The position numbers and the translations under genes were made by a program. Shown here one piece after another: positions 1 through 8,507 of a DNA stretch of 64,000 nt. A model generated the notes under the pieces. It was given only the letters and a program-made list of their open reading frames with translations. It ran no database searches and had not been told where the DNA came from. The DNA comes from Streptomyces ruber (GTDB taxonomy: Bacteria; Actinomycetota; Actinomycetes; Streptomycetales; Streptomycetaceae): NCBI RefSeq assembly GCF_014648075.1, contig NZ_BMQK01000021.1, positions 45,054 to 109,053 on the forward strand, read 5' to 3'. The first letter of the stretch is position 1. Each line of letters opens with the position of its first letter.

Positions 1-148
1 GACCACGTCTCGCTGCATCCTGCCGAATCCGTATGGCTCGGACCGCCGACCGTAGCTGTCGGTGGGGCCGCAGCGGTGATGCCCGATTGGGCGAGTCCTC
101 CGTGTCCGGCGGACCGGCACAGACATTGGGGGCGTCGAGCAGGTCAGG

Positions 149-412
149 AAGCTCATCAGGGATGTACGCCTTGCGGAGCCGGGCCTGGCCGTGGTCGATG
201 TCGCGGCCGCTGACGAGGAAACCACCCTCGCCGTTCAGGCAGCGCTTGCTGCGCGCTGGACGACCGCGATCGCTGGCCGGGCGACCAGAACTCCGGGCGA
301 TTCCGGTGTCGGCATTGGCAGGAAGCGGCCGGCCGGGTCGGGGCATATGTTCCTCGGAGGGGGCTACATTCAGTCGAGCGGTCGGACCGCTACGCGCGGG
401 GACGGGTGGTGA
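149..412 (+). pseudogene. DUF6207-like protein remnant
   Basis: The reading frame KLIRDVRLAEPGLAVVDVAA followed by ADEETTLAVQAALAARW matches what I remember of the Streptomyces DUF6207 family (small proteins, about 70-90 residues, function unknown). No ATG is in place; family members usually begin M-x-P-I near here, and a GTG lies at 191. After the RTPGDSGV stretch the sequence departs from the usual family ending, so the C-terminus is probably altered. A second, shorter copy of the same N-terminal segment lies at 3288-3366. Family assignment is from memory of the motif. The first 148 bases hold nothing I can support. Confidence 0.4.
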
Positions 413-2477
413 GCCAGTCCTGTAGTTCCCGGTGGCGGAACTGATAGGCCGTGCCAGAGATCCGCAGCAGGCCGGCCCCGTAGGCCCAGTGGAGGAAGGC
501 ACCGAGCCGCCAGGGCAGTCGGCCACGGGAGCAGCAAAGGAAGATCACGTAGCGACGGCCGGCACCGGTGGCGAAGTACAGTCCGCCCACAAGCCCGCCC
601 GTGAACCCGGCGATGAGTCCGAAGGTGAGTCCGAACGCGGCTCCGAAGGTGAGTGCGCCCGCGATTCCGCCGGCGAACCCGAACGTGAGCCCGCCCACGA
701 GGCCGATCACGAGATCGTCCCGGATCAGGTGGCGGGGGTCCGCCTGTGAGGTGAGTCCGCTCGTGTGGGTGGCGGGGACAGCCGGGGAGGTGAGCCCGAG
801 CGCGAACCCGCCCGCGAGCCCACTGACGAGCCCGATCGTGAGCCCACCCGTGAGCGCCATGGGGAGGCCGCCCGCGAGGCCGACGGCGAAGTCGACGGTG
901 AGGCCCACTCCCAGGCCGACCGCCAGGCCACCTGCGAGCCCGGCCCCGAGCCCGCGGAGGGTCTTCCGGACGATCCGTCGTCGTTGAGCGGAGTCCCGCA
1001 GCCTCTGCAGTCGGGCCGCCCGGGGCCGCTGGGGATGTGCTCTGCCAGCCTGCAACAAGGCCCCGAGCCCGAGCAGCATGACGGGCGCGGTGCCCAGCAG
1101 CTCACGGGGGGAGAGGCCCATGGGAACTTGCGTCAGGAGCAGGGCGTCGAGAGCGAGAAAGAGAAGCGCGGTGAGGAACGCGTCGGCGGTACGGACCCGG
1201 CGACGTCCTGCCATGGGCCACAACTGGTGCAGCACGAGATCGGTTCCGACCCCGGCCGACGCGGGGGGAGCGAGGTGGGCGGCGAGCGCGGCCAGCCAGC
1301 GGTGTGTCTGGTCGGACTGGTAACAGCCGGGCCGGGTGGGGTGCTGGCTGATGGCGGCGGGCAGGTAGATGCCCAGCAGGTGGTCGCGTACCTCGCTGCG
1401 TGAGGCGAAGCCGAGCAGGTCGGCCGGGTCACGGAGGTAGCCGAGGGTGTCGGGGTGGCGTTCCTCGTAGGCGGTGGCGGCCAGGTTGAGCCGCCAAGGC
1501 GTGTTCAGGGTCTGGGCGAGGGCGCACTCGGGGGCGGCGGCCAGGGTGTCGAAGACGGTGGTCCAGCGGGCGGGGCTGGTGCTACGAGCAGTGAGGTAGG
1601 CGATGGCCTGGGCTGGGGTGACGGGGGTGATCTCGATGCGTGCGGCCTCGCGCATCCGTAAGTCCAGGGCTGTCAGTTCGGCGTACTGGGCGGTGCGGCA
1701 GGTGAGGATCACCGGGGCGTTGCCGGTGGGGTGCTGGTAGGTGTTGAGCTGCTCCAGGGCACGAGGGGCACGCCGTTGGCCGACCGGGGTAGCAACGGTG
1801 TCCATCTCGTCGAGGCCGTCCAGGACCGGCAGCACTCGGTGTCGGTCCAGCAGCAGCCAGGCGTCCGCGGCGGTGACGCCGCGGTCGCGGAACTGATCGT
1901 GGACCTGCTCGGCGAGCCAGTCTCGCAGCGGCCGGTCGGTGTCCCAGCTTGCCAGGGAGAGACGGACCGGGACCGGGTCGGTCTCAGTCCGCTCGGGGTG
2001 GGTGAGCAGACCGAGCAGGAGGTCCAGGGCGAGCAGGGTCTTGCCGGAACCCGGCTCGCCGGTGATCACCAGGCGGGCCGGGCGCAACCGCCGGTAGTAG
2101 TCGACGACGTCAGTGAGGCGCCCTTCGTCGGCGGCGCCCGTGGCGTTGTTGGCAGGCTCGGACCGATGACGGAAGATCAGGTCGATGCGGTGGGCACCGG
2201 GACCGATCAGCTGAGCACGCTGGCGGGTCTCTGCCGCGGTGACCGCAGCGGTCAGCGTCCTGGCCTTCGCTTCCGCGTTCGCCGCGGCATCGGCGCGAGC
2301 GTCCCGGTAGGCGATCCAAGCCAGGAAGGCGCCGGGCACGGCTGGAAGCAGGGCGACGGCTGTTGCGGCCGGCCGGGCCACCTGAAACTGCTCGGACAGC
2401 CACAGTGCCAGTCCCGCGCTCACGGCCTGCAGAGCGAGAAAGATTACGGCTGCCCTGCGTGTGCGTGATACCCCCAT
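390..2477 (-). CDS. NACHT-domain NTPase with multi-membrane glycine-rich C-terminus
   Basis: A 695-residue protein. Residues about 8-60 hold two hydrophobic segments. A NACHT-type P-loop NTPase follows, with Walker A GEPGSGKTLL near residue 140 and Walker B VLPVLDGLDEM near residue 215, then the helical region typical of STAND/NACHT proteins. From about residue 425 the protein becomes membrane-like. Residues about 500-640 are a run of Gly-x-x-x-Gly hydrophobic segments (repeats of the GLAGGL/GLVGGL type), encoded by a visibly repetitive stretch at about 570-960. The tail HRELQDWLTT is typical of Streptomyces NACHT proteins of this type. NACHT proteins include antiphage sensors, but no specific role can be assigned here. 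It appears intact; the ATG start has only a weak upstream purine stretch. Confidence 0.85.
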   Translation of the reverse strand: MGVSRTRRAAVIFLALQAVSAGLALWLSEQFQVARPAATAVALLPAVPGAFLAWIAYRDARADAAANAEAKARTLTAAVTAAETRQRAQLIGPGAHRIDLIFRHRSEPANNATGAADEGRLTDVVDYYRRLRPARLVITGEPGSGKTLLALDLLLGLLTHPERTETDPVPVRLSLASWDTDRPLRDWLAEQVHDQFRDRGVTAADAWLLLDRHRVLPVLDGLDEMDTVATPVGQRRAPRALEQLNTYQHPTGNAPVILTCRTAQYAELTALDLRMREAARIEITPVTPAQAIAYLTARSTSPARWTTVFDTLAAAPECALAQTLNTPWRLNLAATAYEERHPDTLGYLRDPADLLGFASRSEVRDHLLGIYLPAAISQHPTRPGCYQSDQTHRWLAALAAHLAPPASAGVGTDLVLHQLWPMAGRRRVRTADAFLTALLFLALDALLLTQVPMGLSPRELLGTAPVMLLGLGALLQAGRAHPQRPRAARLQRLRDSAQRRRIVRKTLRGLGAGLAGGLAVGLGVGLTVDFAVGLAGGLPMALTGGLTIGLVSGLAGGFALGLTSPAVPATHTSGLTSQADPRHLIRDDLVIGLVGGLTFGFAGGIAGALTFGAAFGLTFGLIAGFTGGLVGGLYFATGAGRRYVIFLCCSRGRLPWRLGAFLHWAYGAGLLRISGTAYQFRHRELQDWLTTRPRA
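570..960. repeat. Degenerate coding repeats of the NACHT protein tail
   Basis: Imperfect 24-30 base units rich in gaacccgcccgcgag-like sequence run through the 3' third of the NACHT gene and encode glycine-zipper hydrophobic segments. Such repeats may expand and contract in frame. Confidence 0.6.
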
Positions 2478-2973
2478 ACCAGGGCATGTTCCCTTACGGT
2501 TCCACCCCGCGAACCGCGAGTATCCCCACCTATTCGAATCAGATCCTCAACTTGCCCGCGGACAAGGGATACCCCGGCACGCTGGTCCCTCGATCACCGC
2601 CCACCCCGGGGCGGCCCGATGCGAAGGAGACACCGCGATGACGGCACACCGGCCAGAGGCCGGCGTCCGGCGCGCCTGCCCCGACCACAAGTCCGACCAG
2701 CACCGGGCGAGCCGCAGCGCGCCCCTGCGGTGCGCACTTCGTTGCCACTGGAACCCACTCGGTGCCCGGATCCGACGAGACAGTGGAATTCCAGGTCACA
2801 CTGCGGATCCGATCGCGCGCTGTGCTGTCACAACCCTTCACTCTCCTCCTGAACTCGCAAGTGATGTCCGGGTGGGAGGAGATCACCGGGTCCCGGGGCC
2901 GGGTGATCTTGGTGGCCGTGTGTGGTCGGCGCCCAGCCAGTGGCCGTGCGCGAGGGGTGGAGGCGCGGGGCTG
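2478..2973. other. Intergenic stretch without a convincing gene
   Basis: About 500 bases between the NACHT gene start and the replication-relaxation fragment. There is an AAGGAG-like site followed by ATG at 2638, but the frame reads as low-complexity Arg/Pro sequence and I do not call it. An imperfect inverted repeat with gatcacc/ggtgatc arms lies at about 2880-2907. Confidence 0.4.
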
Positions 2974-3160
2974 ATGGCGGGGAAGCGGAAGAGGAATGCA
3001 GCGGGGTCGACGAACGGCCCTCGCGGCGACGTGCTGCGCGTGCTCGGTGTGCTGAAGGTCGCGACCGTCGACCAGATGCAGCGGCTCATTGCCCCGCACC
3101 TGACCTTTCGGCACACCGACAAGGAACAGCCGCTCCAAGCGGAGGCAGGACCGCATCTGA
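2974..3160 (+). pseudogene. Replication-relaxation family protein, N-terminal fragment
   Basis: Starting at ATG 2974 the frame reads MAGKRKRNAAGS, then GDVLRVLGVLKVATVDQMQR and LTFRHTDKEQP. This is the winged-helix N-terminus of the replication-relaxation proteins found on actinobacterial mobile elements and plasmids. The similarity stops after about 55-60 residues, whereas the family is normally 200-300 residues, so this is a stub. It indicates loss of a conjugative or plasmid-derived segment here. Confidence 0.6.
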
Positions 3161-3287
3161 TCAGGGAAGGCCCGGACCGGCGGTGTAGTCACGCCCTGAC
3201 TGCCCTGGGGCCTGACTGCACCGCTACACCGCTCCTCCTTCGGCTGATGGCTTCACGGCTGGTGAACCGGCGGCGATGCCCGGGGCG

Positions 3288-3366
3288 TCGACCAGGTCAT
3301 GAAGCCGATCAGGGATGCATACCTCGCGGAGCCGGGCCTGGTTATGATCGATGTCACTGCCGCTAG
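3288..3366 (+). pseudogene. Second DUF6207 N-terminal fragment
   Basis: The segment MKPIRDAYLAEPGLVMIDVT (ATG 3299) resembles the fragment at 149-235 in DNA and protein. It breaks off after about 25 residues at the junction with an IS110 transposase fragment. Confidence 0.45.
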
Positions 3367-3783
3367 TGATCTTGAGTTTCCCGGGTCTCGGCGTCCAGCT
3401 CGGTGCCCGGGTGCTGGCCGAGATCGGCGACGTACCACACCCGTTTCGCCGACGCCCGCGGACCGAAGTCATATGCGGGCTCGTCGCCCATCACCAGAGC
3501 CTCCGGCAACAAGTCCAGCATCACCCGTCGCCGCGTGAAAAACGACCGGCTCAACCACGCCGGCCACCTGTGGGCCTTCGCTGCCCTGACCGCCTCGCCG
3601 GGTGCCAAGGTCCACTACCGGCGACGACGCGACCAACACGGCGATTGGCATGCTGCCGCCTTGCGTCACTTGTTCAACCGCCTGGTCGGCCAGATCTATC
3701 ACTGCCTGCAGCACGGCGAACGCTACGACGAAACGCTGGCCTTCCCGCCGCCGTCGGAAGGACTTGAGGCAGCCGAGGCATAG
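3366..3783 (+). pseudogene. IS110-family transposase, C-terminal fragment
   Basis: The sequence FPGLGVQLGARVLAEIGD, then in a second frame RRRVKNDRLNHAGHLWAFAA and LFNRLVGQIYHCLQHGERYD, parallels the C-terminal Transposase_20 half of the IS110 element at 39875-41153. The two parts lie in different frames with a shift near 3425-3435, and the N-terminal DEDD domain is absent. Confidence 0.75.
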
Positions 3784-3798
3784 CCGAGACCAGAGCTC

Positions 3799-4090
3799 TC
3801 ACTCCGGGATGGTCAGACCGAACTCACGCAGCCGGGGCAGACAGACGTCGGGACAAGCCTCCACAGAGATGGCGTCCGTGCGCACCAGCAGGTCCTCGTG
3901 GAACGGGGCCCCGCTCGCGACGAACGCCCACGGCTTCGTCCCGTCGCGCAGGCGCTCGGCATCGGCCTCGAACAGAACCGTGACTCCCAGCCCGGCCAAC
4001 GGCTCCAGACCCGCACCAGGGTTACCAAAGTCCCCTTGCGCCCGTAATCGAACAGCCAGCAGAGCTGCAGGAGGTTCTCAGCTGTCCCCT
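3799..4090 (-). pseudogene. Unrecognised gene fragment
   Basis: On the minus strand ENLLQLCWLFDYGRKGT is followed, after a frame change near 4005-4015, by GLEPLAGLGVTVLFEADAER, PWAFVASGAPFHEDLLVRTD and a stop at 3799. Composition and codon use look like genuine protein, but I do not recognise a family. It lies between the IS110 and DNA ligase fragments and is probably debris. Confidence 0.35.
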
Positions 4091-4193
4091 TGACGGCTTG
4101 GCGCCGTGAGGCGTCTACCTGGACCTGCGCCAGGAACTCACCTCCCCTGACGCGGCCGGTCCTGCGGTCGGCCCGAACACGGTCTGCCCAGGA

Positions 4194-4799
4194 TTATGAG
4201 GAGAGGCCGTCCTCACCGAATAGCAGCACCTGCTGGACGTCGATGTCCGTGCGTACGTGGTGTGGGCGGGCCGGGTGGCGCCAGCGTCCGGCTTGGTCAC
4301 GGGCGACGTCGACAGCGACTTCCATGACGACGTCGGGCTGTACCAGGTGGACGTCGAGGGTTGCGCTGGGTTCCCCAGCCTGCCGAGAACGTTCCCCCGG
4401 TCCACGGGTGCGCGTCCCGGGGTGGGGTCAGATGGTCGGCCAGTGCATGGCCGACGGTCTGGGAGAGGGTGGTGCTGCGGCCGATGTACAGGAAGCGGCC
4501 CGCGGTGTCGTAGTGGCCCAGCAACACCGTCCGGGGCGCGGTGAGGGAGCCGGTGACCGCGCCGATGACGGCCTCGGTGGTGACCCGCACCTTGTACTTT
4601 CGCCACGACCTGGCGCCGCCGCGATACGGTTCGTCGAGTCGCTTGAAGACGAGGCTCTCCAGCCCGGCCGCCGTCCACGCCGGCCACTCCCGGGCCACAG
4701 CCGGGTCGGTGGTCGACGGGCACAGCGTGAACGGCACGGAAAGGCCGCGCTCCGCGAAGAGCTCTTCGAGGACCGCGCGGCGCCGCGTGTGCGGCCGAC
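4194..4799 (-). pseudogene. ATP-dependent DNA ligase, C-terminal fragment
   Basis: Minus-strand translation gives RRAVLEELFAERGLSVPFTL, GLESLVFKRLDEPYR, SWRKYKVRVTTEAVIGAVTG and, after a frame change near 4350, LDVHLVQPDVVMEVAVDVAR ending LLFGEDGLSS-stop at 4194. These are the end of the adenylation domain and the OB-fold of actinobacterial ATP-dependent DNA ligases. The catalytic KxDG region and N-terminus are missing. The upstream end abuts the IS at 4806, but the sequence beyond the IS does not continue the ligase frame, so the truncation predates the insertion. Confidence 0.75.
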
Positions 4800-4805
4800 C
4801 GGTTA

Positions 4806-5822
4806 CGAGTTGGTGCGTGACAGCGGGCGGGACGTGCCTGGCTCAGCGGGCACTGGTCTCAGGTTGTGACGGTGCGGTCGGTGACCAGTCCGGCGATGGC
4901 GCGGTAGGTGTCGGGCAGCCGGTCGCGGCGGTGGGTCCAGCGGATGAGCTGTTTCCGCGCTTGTGGTCGGCCAGGGCGTGCTCGCCGGTGATGCGGTCGG
5001 ACGCACGGTCGTGGCGAACGCGTTCCCACTGTTGGAACCTGCCGGGCAGCGCACCGGGGCGGGGCTTCCTCGGCGGCGTGACGGCCTGACCGGGATGCTC
5101 GCGGCCCAGCCCGAGGTAGCCGTCGTCGAGGAGCACCTCGACCTGGTCGAAGTGATCAAAGCAGCCGGTGACGCCTGCCGCGCGGGCGGCGGTGGTGTCG
5201 TGCATCCGTCCCGGCCGCAGCGCGTCGGTCCACAGAGTGCGGCCCTTGTGATCGGCGATGACGGTGGCCTTCATCGTGTTCTGCCTCTTCTTGCCCGACA
5301 CGAACGCCCGCCTGCCCCCGCGGCCGGCCGCGGCCGGCGGACCTGCACCTCGGTGGCGTCCAGCCGGAGCTCGACCCCCTCGGCCCGGGCGTAGGCGAAC
5401 CCATCCTCCACCGTCCGAAGCCGCAGACCCGGGCGCTCGGGAACGGCAAACCCCCGCTCGGCCAGCAGCCCCGGACCTCTCCGATCCGACGGCGCGCGGG
5501 ACGGTCGAGCGATCGACACCGAACAGCACTGCCAGGACCGCGTGCGGCAGGTCATGCCGCAGATGGATCAACGTGACTGCCAGCCGGTCCACGAACATCA
5601 GCCGGTACCGCGCACCGGCACCCGGTGCGCGCCTGCGTACGCCACCACGATCTCGGAGACGCCTCCCCTCTACCGCGGCCGCCCATGGCCGGGCCAACTC
5701 CTCCGCCAACGACGTCAGATGCGCCACCGAGACGCCCGTGAACAACGGGTGCGTCAGCACTGCACGATCAGCCAAGCCCCTCACTACACCAGGATGCCCG
5801 CCCGCTATCACGCACCAACTCG
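4806..5822. mobile_element. IS element (DDE_Tnp_4 type, IS5-like) with inverted repeats and TTA target duplications
   Basis: The ends cgagttggtgcgtgacagcg (4806) and, inverted, cgagttggtgcgtgatagcg (to 5822) form terminal inverted repeats of about 25 bases. The element is flanked on both sides by TTA (4803-4805 and 5823-5825), a duplication typical of the IS1031-like branch of IS5. Length 1017 bases. Related truncated copies lie at 24405-25171 and 31335-31589. Confidence 0.8.
4843..5811 (-). pseudogene. Transposase of the 4806-5822 IS, frameshifted
   Basis: The N-terminal part (GGHPGVVRGLADRAVLTHPL, VDRLAVTLIHLRHDLPHAVL) and the DDE part (VSGKKRQNTMKATVIADHKG, EVLLDDGYLGLG) share one frame. 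The intervening segment that should read ERGFAVPERPGLRLRTVEDG and AYARAEGVELRLDATEVQVR lies in another frame (about 5300-5500). The C-terminus near 4860-5000 also leaves frame. At least two indels make it non-functional as read, though the element's ends are intact. Confidence 0.7.
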
Positions 5823-5883
5823 TTAAGAGGCGGGGGCGGTCTTCCGGCTCCCAGGCTGACCGTCGGGTGCCGGTGCGGTCCGG

Positions 5884-6324
5884 TCAGGAGGGGACGGAGA
5901 CGTGATCGTGCGCGTGGTCTGCTGTCCGGCCGGGCCGGAACCGGCGGCGGACGAGCGCGATCAGGGAAGGTCCTCCGCGGAAGCACCACAGGGCGATGAC
6001 CGGATCACAGATGGCACATGCCAGAGATGCGTCGTGGTAGAACGGCAGGATCGGATTGCCCTTGAGGTGGTGGGCCATGTCCCAGGCCGTGTGGAGCAGC
6101 CAGCCGACGCCGATGAAGGCCCAGGAGTCCAGGCCGCGGTAGGCGACGTAGGCCGTGAGTGCGACGAATGGGAGCTCCCACGGGCCGAAGCCGCCCCCGC
6201 TCAGATAGGCGGCGCCGGCTCCGCCCACCATGATCGCGTTGAAGTGGCGTCGGTGCGGTTCTTTGATCAGGGACATCAGCAGGCAGTAGATGATGCCGAC
6301 GATCACTGGTGACACAAGGTTCAT
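5884..6324 (-). CDS. DUF6010 family membrane protein
   Basis: About 146 residues from ATG 6324, beginning MNLVSPVIVGIIYCLLMSLI. Several hydrophobic helices follow (FNAIMVGGAGAAYLSGG, LPFVALTAYVAYRG, FIGVGWLLHTAWDMAHH), with conserved-looking His and Trp residues (HTAWDMAHHLKGNPI, FYHDASLACAICDPVIALWC). This fits DUF6010, small integral membrane proteins of unknown function common in Streptomyces. A longer start at 6360 is possible, but the internal Met begins the membrane helix directly and is preferred. It appears intact despite the IS just downstream. Confidence 0.8.
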   Translation of the reverse strand: MNLVSPVIVGIIYCLLMSLIKEPHRRHFNAIMVGGAGAAYLSGGGFGPWELPFVALTAYVAYRGLDSWAFIGVGWLLHTAWDMAHHLKGNPILPFYHDASLACAICDPVIALWCFRGGPSLIALVRRRFRPGRTADHAHDHVSVPS

Positions 6325-6329
6325 GAGGG

Positions 6330-6575
6330 GATGACTTCTTCTTCCTGGGGCGGGCCGCATTACCGCGGTCGAGCTGTCGCAGCGCGAGCACCGACGTCTC
6401 GGCCAGAGCGCGGTCCCGGGTGGGCAGGATCAGGAGTGTCAGTACGCTGGCGGCCGTCGCGGTCAGCAGGATCGAGGCGATCAGTCAGGCGTCGGCGAGG
6501 GCGCGGCGCGGCGTTGCGGGAAACATACTCGCGGGGACGGTGATCGGGTCGACGGCGACGGTGCCTTCGACGGAC
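6330..6575 (-). pseudogene. Possible small membrane protein with in-frame stop
   Basis: From an ATG at about 6575 the minus strand reads MSVEGTVAVDPITVPASMFP, then RRALADA, a TGA stop, and LIASILLTATAASVLTLLIL. The region on both sides of the TGA looks like one small protein with a transmembrane helix. The TGA could be a mutated TGG or CGA codon. The 3' end is unclear where it runs into the DUF6010 start. Unrecognised family. Confidence 0.3.
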
Positions 6576-6640
6576 ATGCTGATGTTCTTCCTGCTTGTGC
6601 AGGGGGATGGTGAGCGACTGATCGGCGAAGGGCCGGGCGC

Positions 6641-7329
6641 TCAGAGAGTGGTGGGCGTTGGACCCTGCGCGCGCCAGACGGTGCCGCGCCGTTCGTGGGA
6701 GATGAGTTCTTCGACGGCGTGCGCGACGCGGAGGCCCGCCTCGCGCTCCAGTAGGTACAGACCCAGATCGAGACCGGAGGTCACGCCGGCGCCGGTGATC
6801 AGGTCGCCGTCGTCCACGATGCGGGCGCGGACCGCGTGGGCGCCAGTGGCGTCCAGCATGTCGAGGCCCATGTGGTGGGTGGTGGCGTGACGTCCCTCCA
6901 GCAGGCCGGCCATGGCCAGGACGAGCGAGCCGCCGCAGACGGTGGCGACGGTGATGTCCGGGTCGTCCATTGCCTGCTTGAGGAGCGCAGGGAGCTCGGT
7001 GGTCAGCGTGCGGCCCAGCAGCACCGGGATGAACTCGTCCTGCTTCCGCTCGGCGACGCCCACCTCTTCTTCCGGAGCCTCGCCGGGTTCGCCCACGCGG
7101 CCGGAGGCGCCGGGTACCAGAAGCATGTCGGCGCGCTCCAGGTCGAGGGCGCCGACGGCGCGCAGCGTCAGTCCTCCGATGCCGCTGACGACCTCACGAG
7201 GGCCCTCTGCGGTGACCAGCTCGACGGTCACCGCGCCTCCGTCGCCGAGCCGCCGGCGTACAGGACCTCGTAGGGGGCAATGGCATCGAGCGGATCGAAG
7301 CCATCGAACAGGACGACCTGGGTGTGCAT
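6641..7329 (-). pseudogene. DJ-1/PfpI family protein, frameshifted
   Basis: Start ATG at 7329 with AAGGAA eight bases upstream. MHTQVVLFDGFDPLDAIAPY and EVLYAGGSATEAR end at a stop. The continuation TVELVTAEGPREVVSGIGGL through the nucleophile elbow TVATVCGGSLVLAMAGLLEG to the C-terminus is in another frame, and one indel at about 7230-7245 would join them. The protein would be about 230 residues, a DJ-1/PfpI-type glutaminase-like domain with the usual Cys in VCGGS. It may be a recent mutation or a sequencing error. It is divergent from a GlxA regulator with the same type of N-terminal domain, which may control it. Confidence 0.75.
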
Positions 7330-7531
7330 GGGTGTGGGGTTCCTTCGGCGTCGATTTCCATCGGGACGCTCCGAAGTCAACCGGCTGCCTGGGTGTTCGC
7401 CCAGTGGCACTAGTGACAGGTTGCAACGGAATAGTGCCAACACTTTCTTGAAACGTGTGGACTGCGATGACGTGGGGCTTCCGGAAGGGCGGCCCAGGTC
7501 CGTCAAGCTGGCGGGGAGGTAAGTTCTGGCC
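7330..7531. promoter_or_regulatory. Divergent promoter region, PfpI protein / GlxA regulator
   Basis: A 200-base intergenic region between two divergent genes. It contains the palindrome cactagtg (7408-7415) within ggcactagtgac, and the related gtgcca (7434-7439) as part of aatagtgccaacact. These are possible sites for the AraC-type regulator. A GGAGG at about 7515 precedes the ATG at 7532. Confidence 0.35.
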
Positions 7532-8470
7532 ATGCATACGGTTGCCGTGCTCGCGTTGGATCAGGTGATCCCGTTCGACCTGTCCACCCCGATCGAGGTC
7601 TTCTCCCGGACCCGCCTGCCCGACGGGCGGCCCGGCTACCAGGTACGGGTGTGCGCCGAGCGCGACGAGGTCGACGCCGGAGCCTTCACCCTGCGTGCCC
7701 CCTGGGGCCTGGAGGGCCTTCAGGGCGCGGACACGATCATCGTGCCGGGCGTCGCCGATCTCGCTGCCTCACTCCCTCCCGCCGTGCACGATGCGCTGCG
7801 GTCGGCCGCTGCCGACGGCACCCGGATCGCCTCCATCTGCGTGGGCACCTTCCCCCTGGCCGGCACCGGGCTCCTCGACGGACTGCGCGTCACGACCCAC
7901 TGGCGCGCGGCCGGTCTGCTGGCTGCCGCCCACCCGGACCTCGACGTCGCCCCGGACGTCCTCTACGTCGACAACGGCCAGTTGCTCACCTCGGCCGGTG
8001 CCGCGGCGGGCATGGACCTGTGTCTGCACATGATCCGCCGTGACTACGGCTCGGCCGTCGCCGCCGACGCCGCCCGCCTGTCAGTGATGCCTCTCGAACG
8101 AGAGGGCGGGCAGGCGCAGTTCATCGTCTACGACCACGCACCCACACCGCGGGGCTCCGAGCTTGAGACGCTGCTCACCTGGCTACAGGAAAACCTGGCC
8201 CGCGACCTCACCCTTGCCGACATCGCCGAGCGGGCCGGAACCAGCACCCGAACCTTGATCCGGCGGTTCCGCGACCAGACCGGCACCACGCCGCTCCAGT
8301 GGCTCCACCGGGCCCGCATCCGCCAGGCACAGCACTTGCTGGAAACCACGGAGCACTCCGTGGAGCGCATCGGCAGCCAGGTCGGCTTCGGCTCACCCAC
8401 CACCTTCCGTGACCGCTTCAAACGCACCACCGGCGTCAGCCCGCAGACCTACCGGCGCACGTTCAGTTGA
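7532..8470 (+). CDS. GlxA family transcriptional regulator (DJ-1/PfpI domain plus AraC HTH)
   Basis: 312 residues. Residues 1-180 form a DJ-1/PfpI-like sensor domain (MHTVAVLALDQVIPFDLSTP, then GTRIASICVGTFPLAGTGLL with the Cys position, and TSAGAAAGMDLCLHMIRRDYG). Residues about 215-312 form the double helix-turn-helix of the AraC family (LTLADIAERAGTSTRTLIRR and the conserved ending VGFGSPTTFRDRFKRTTGVS). GlxA/FtrA-type regulators typically activate neighbouring oxidoreductase or amidase-type genes. Here the divergent PfpI gene is the likely target. Intact. Confidence 0.9.
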   Translation: MHTVAVLALDQVIPFDLSTPIEVFSRTRLPDGRPGYQVRVCAERDEVDAGAFTLRAPWGLEGLQGADTIIVPGVADLAASLPPAVHDALRSAAADGTRIASICVGTFPLAGTGLLDGLRVTTHWRAAGLLAAAHPDLDVAPDVLYVDNGQLLTSAGAAAGMDLCLHMIRRDYGSAVAADAARLSVMPLEREGGQAQFIVYDHAPTPRGSELETLLTWLQENLARDLTLADIAERAGTSTRTLIRRFRDQTGTTPLQWLHRARIRQAQHLLETTEHSVERIGSQVGFGSPTTFRDRFKRTTGVSPQTYRRTFS

Positions 8471-8507
8471 ACAGCCGAATGAGATGGCCTCAGCCGGCCC
8501 ACGTGGG

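Noticed and set aside
2461..3366. Long open frame including an AAGGAG-ATG at 2638
   Set aside because: Only the part after ATG 2974 resembles a known protein; the earlier part has Arg/Pro-rich, non-coding composition.
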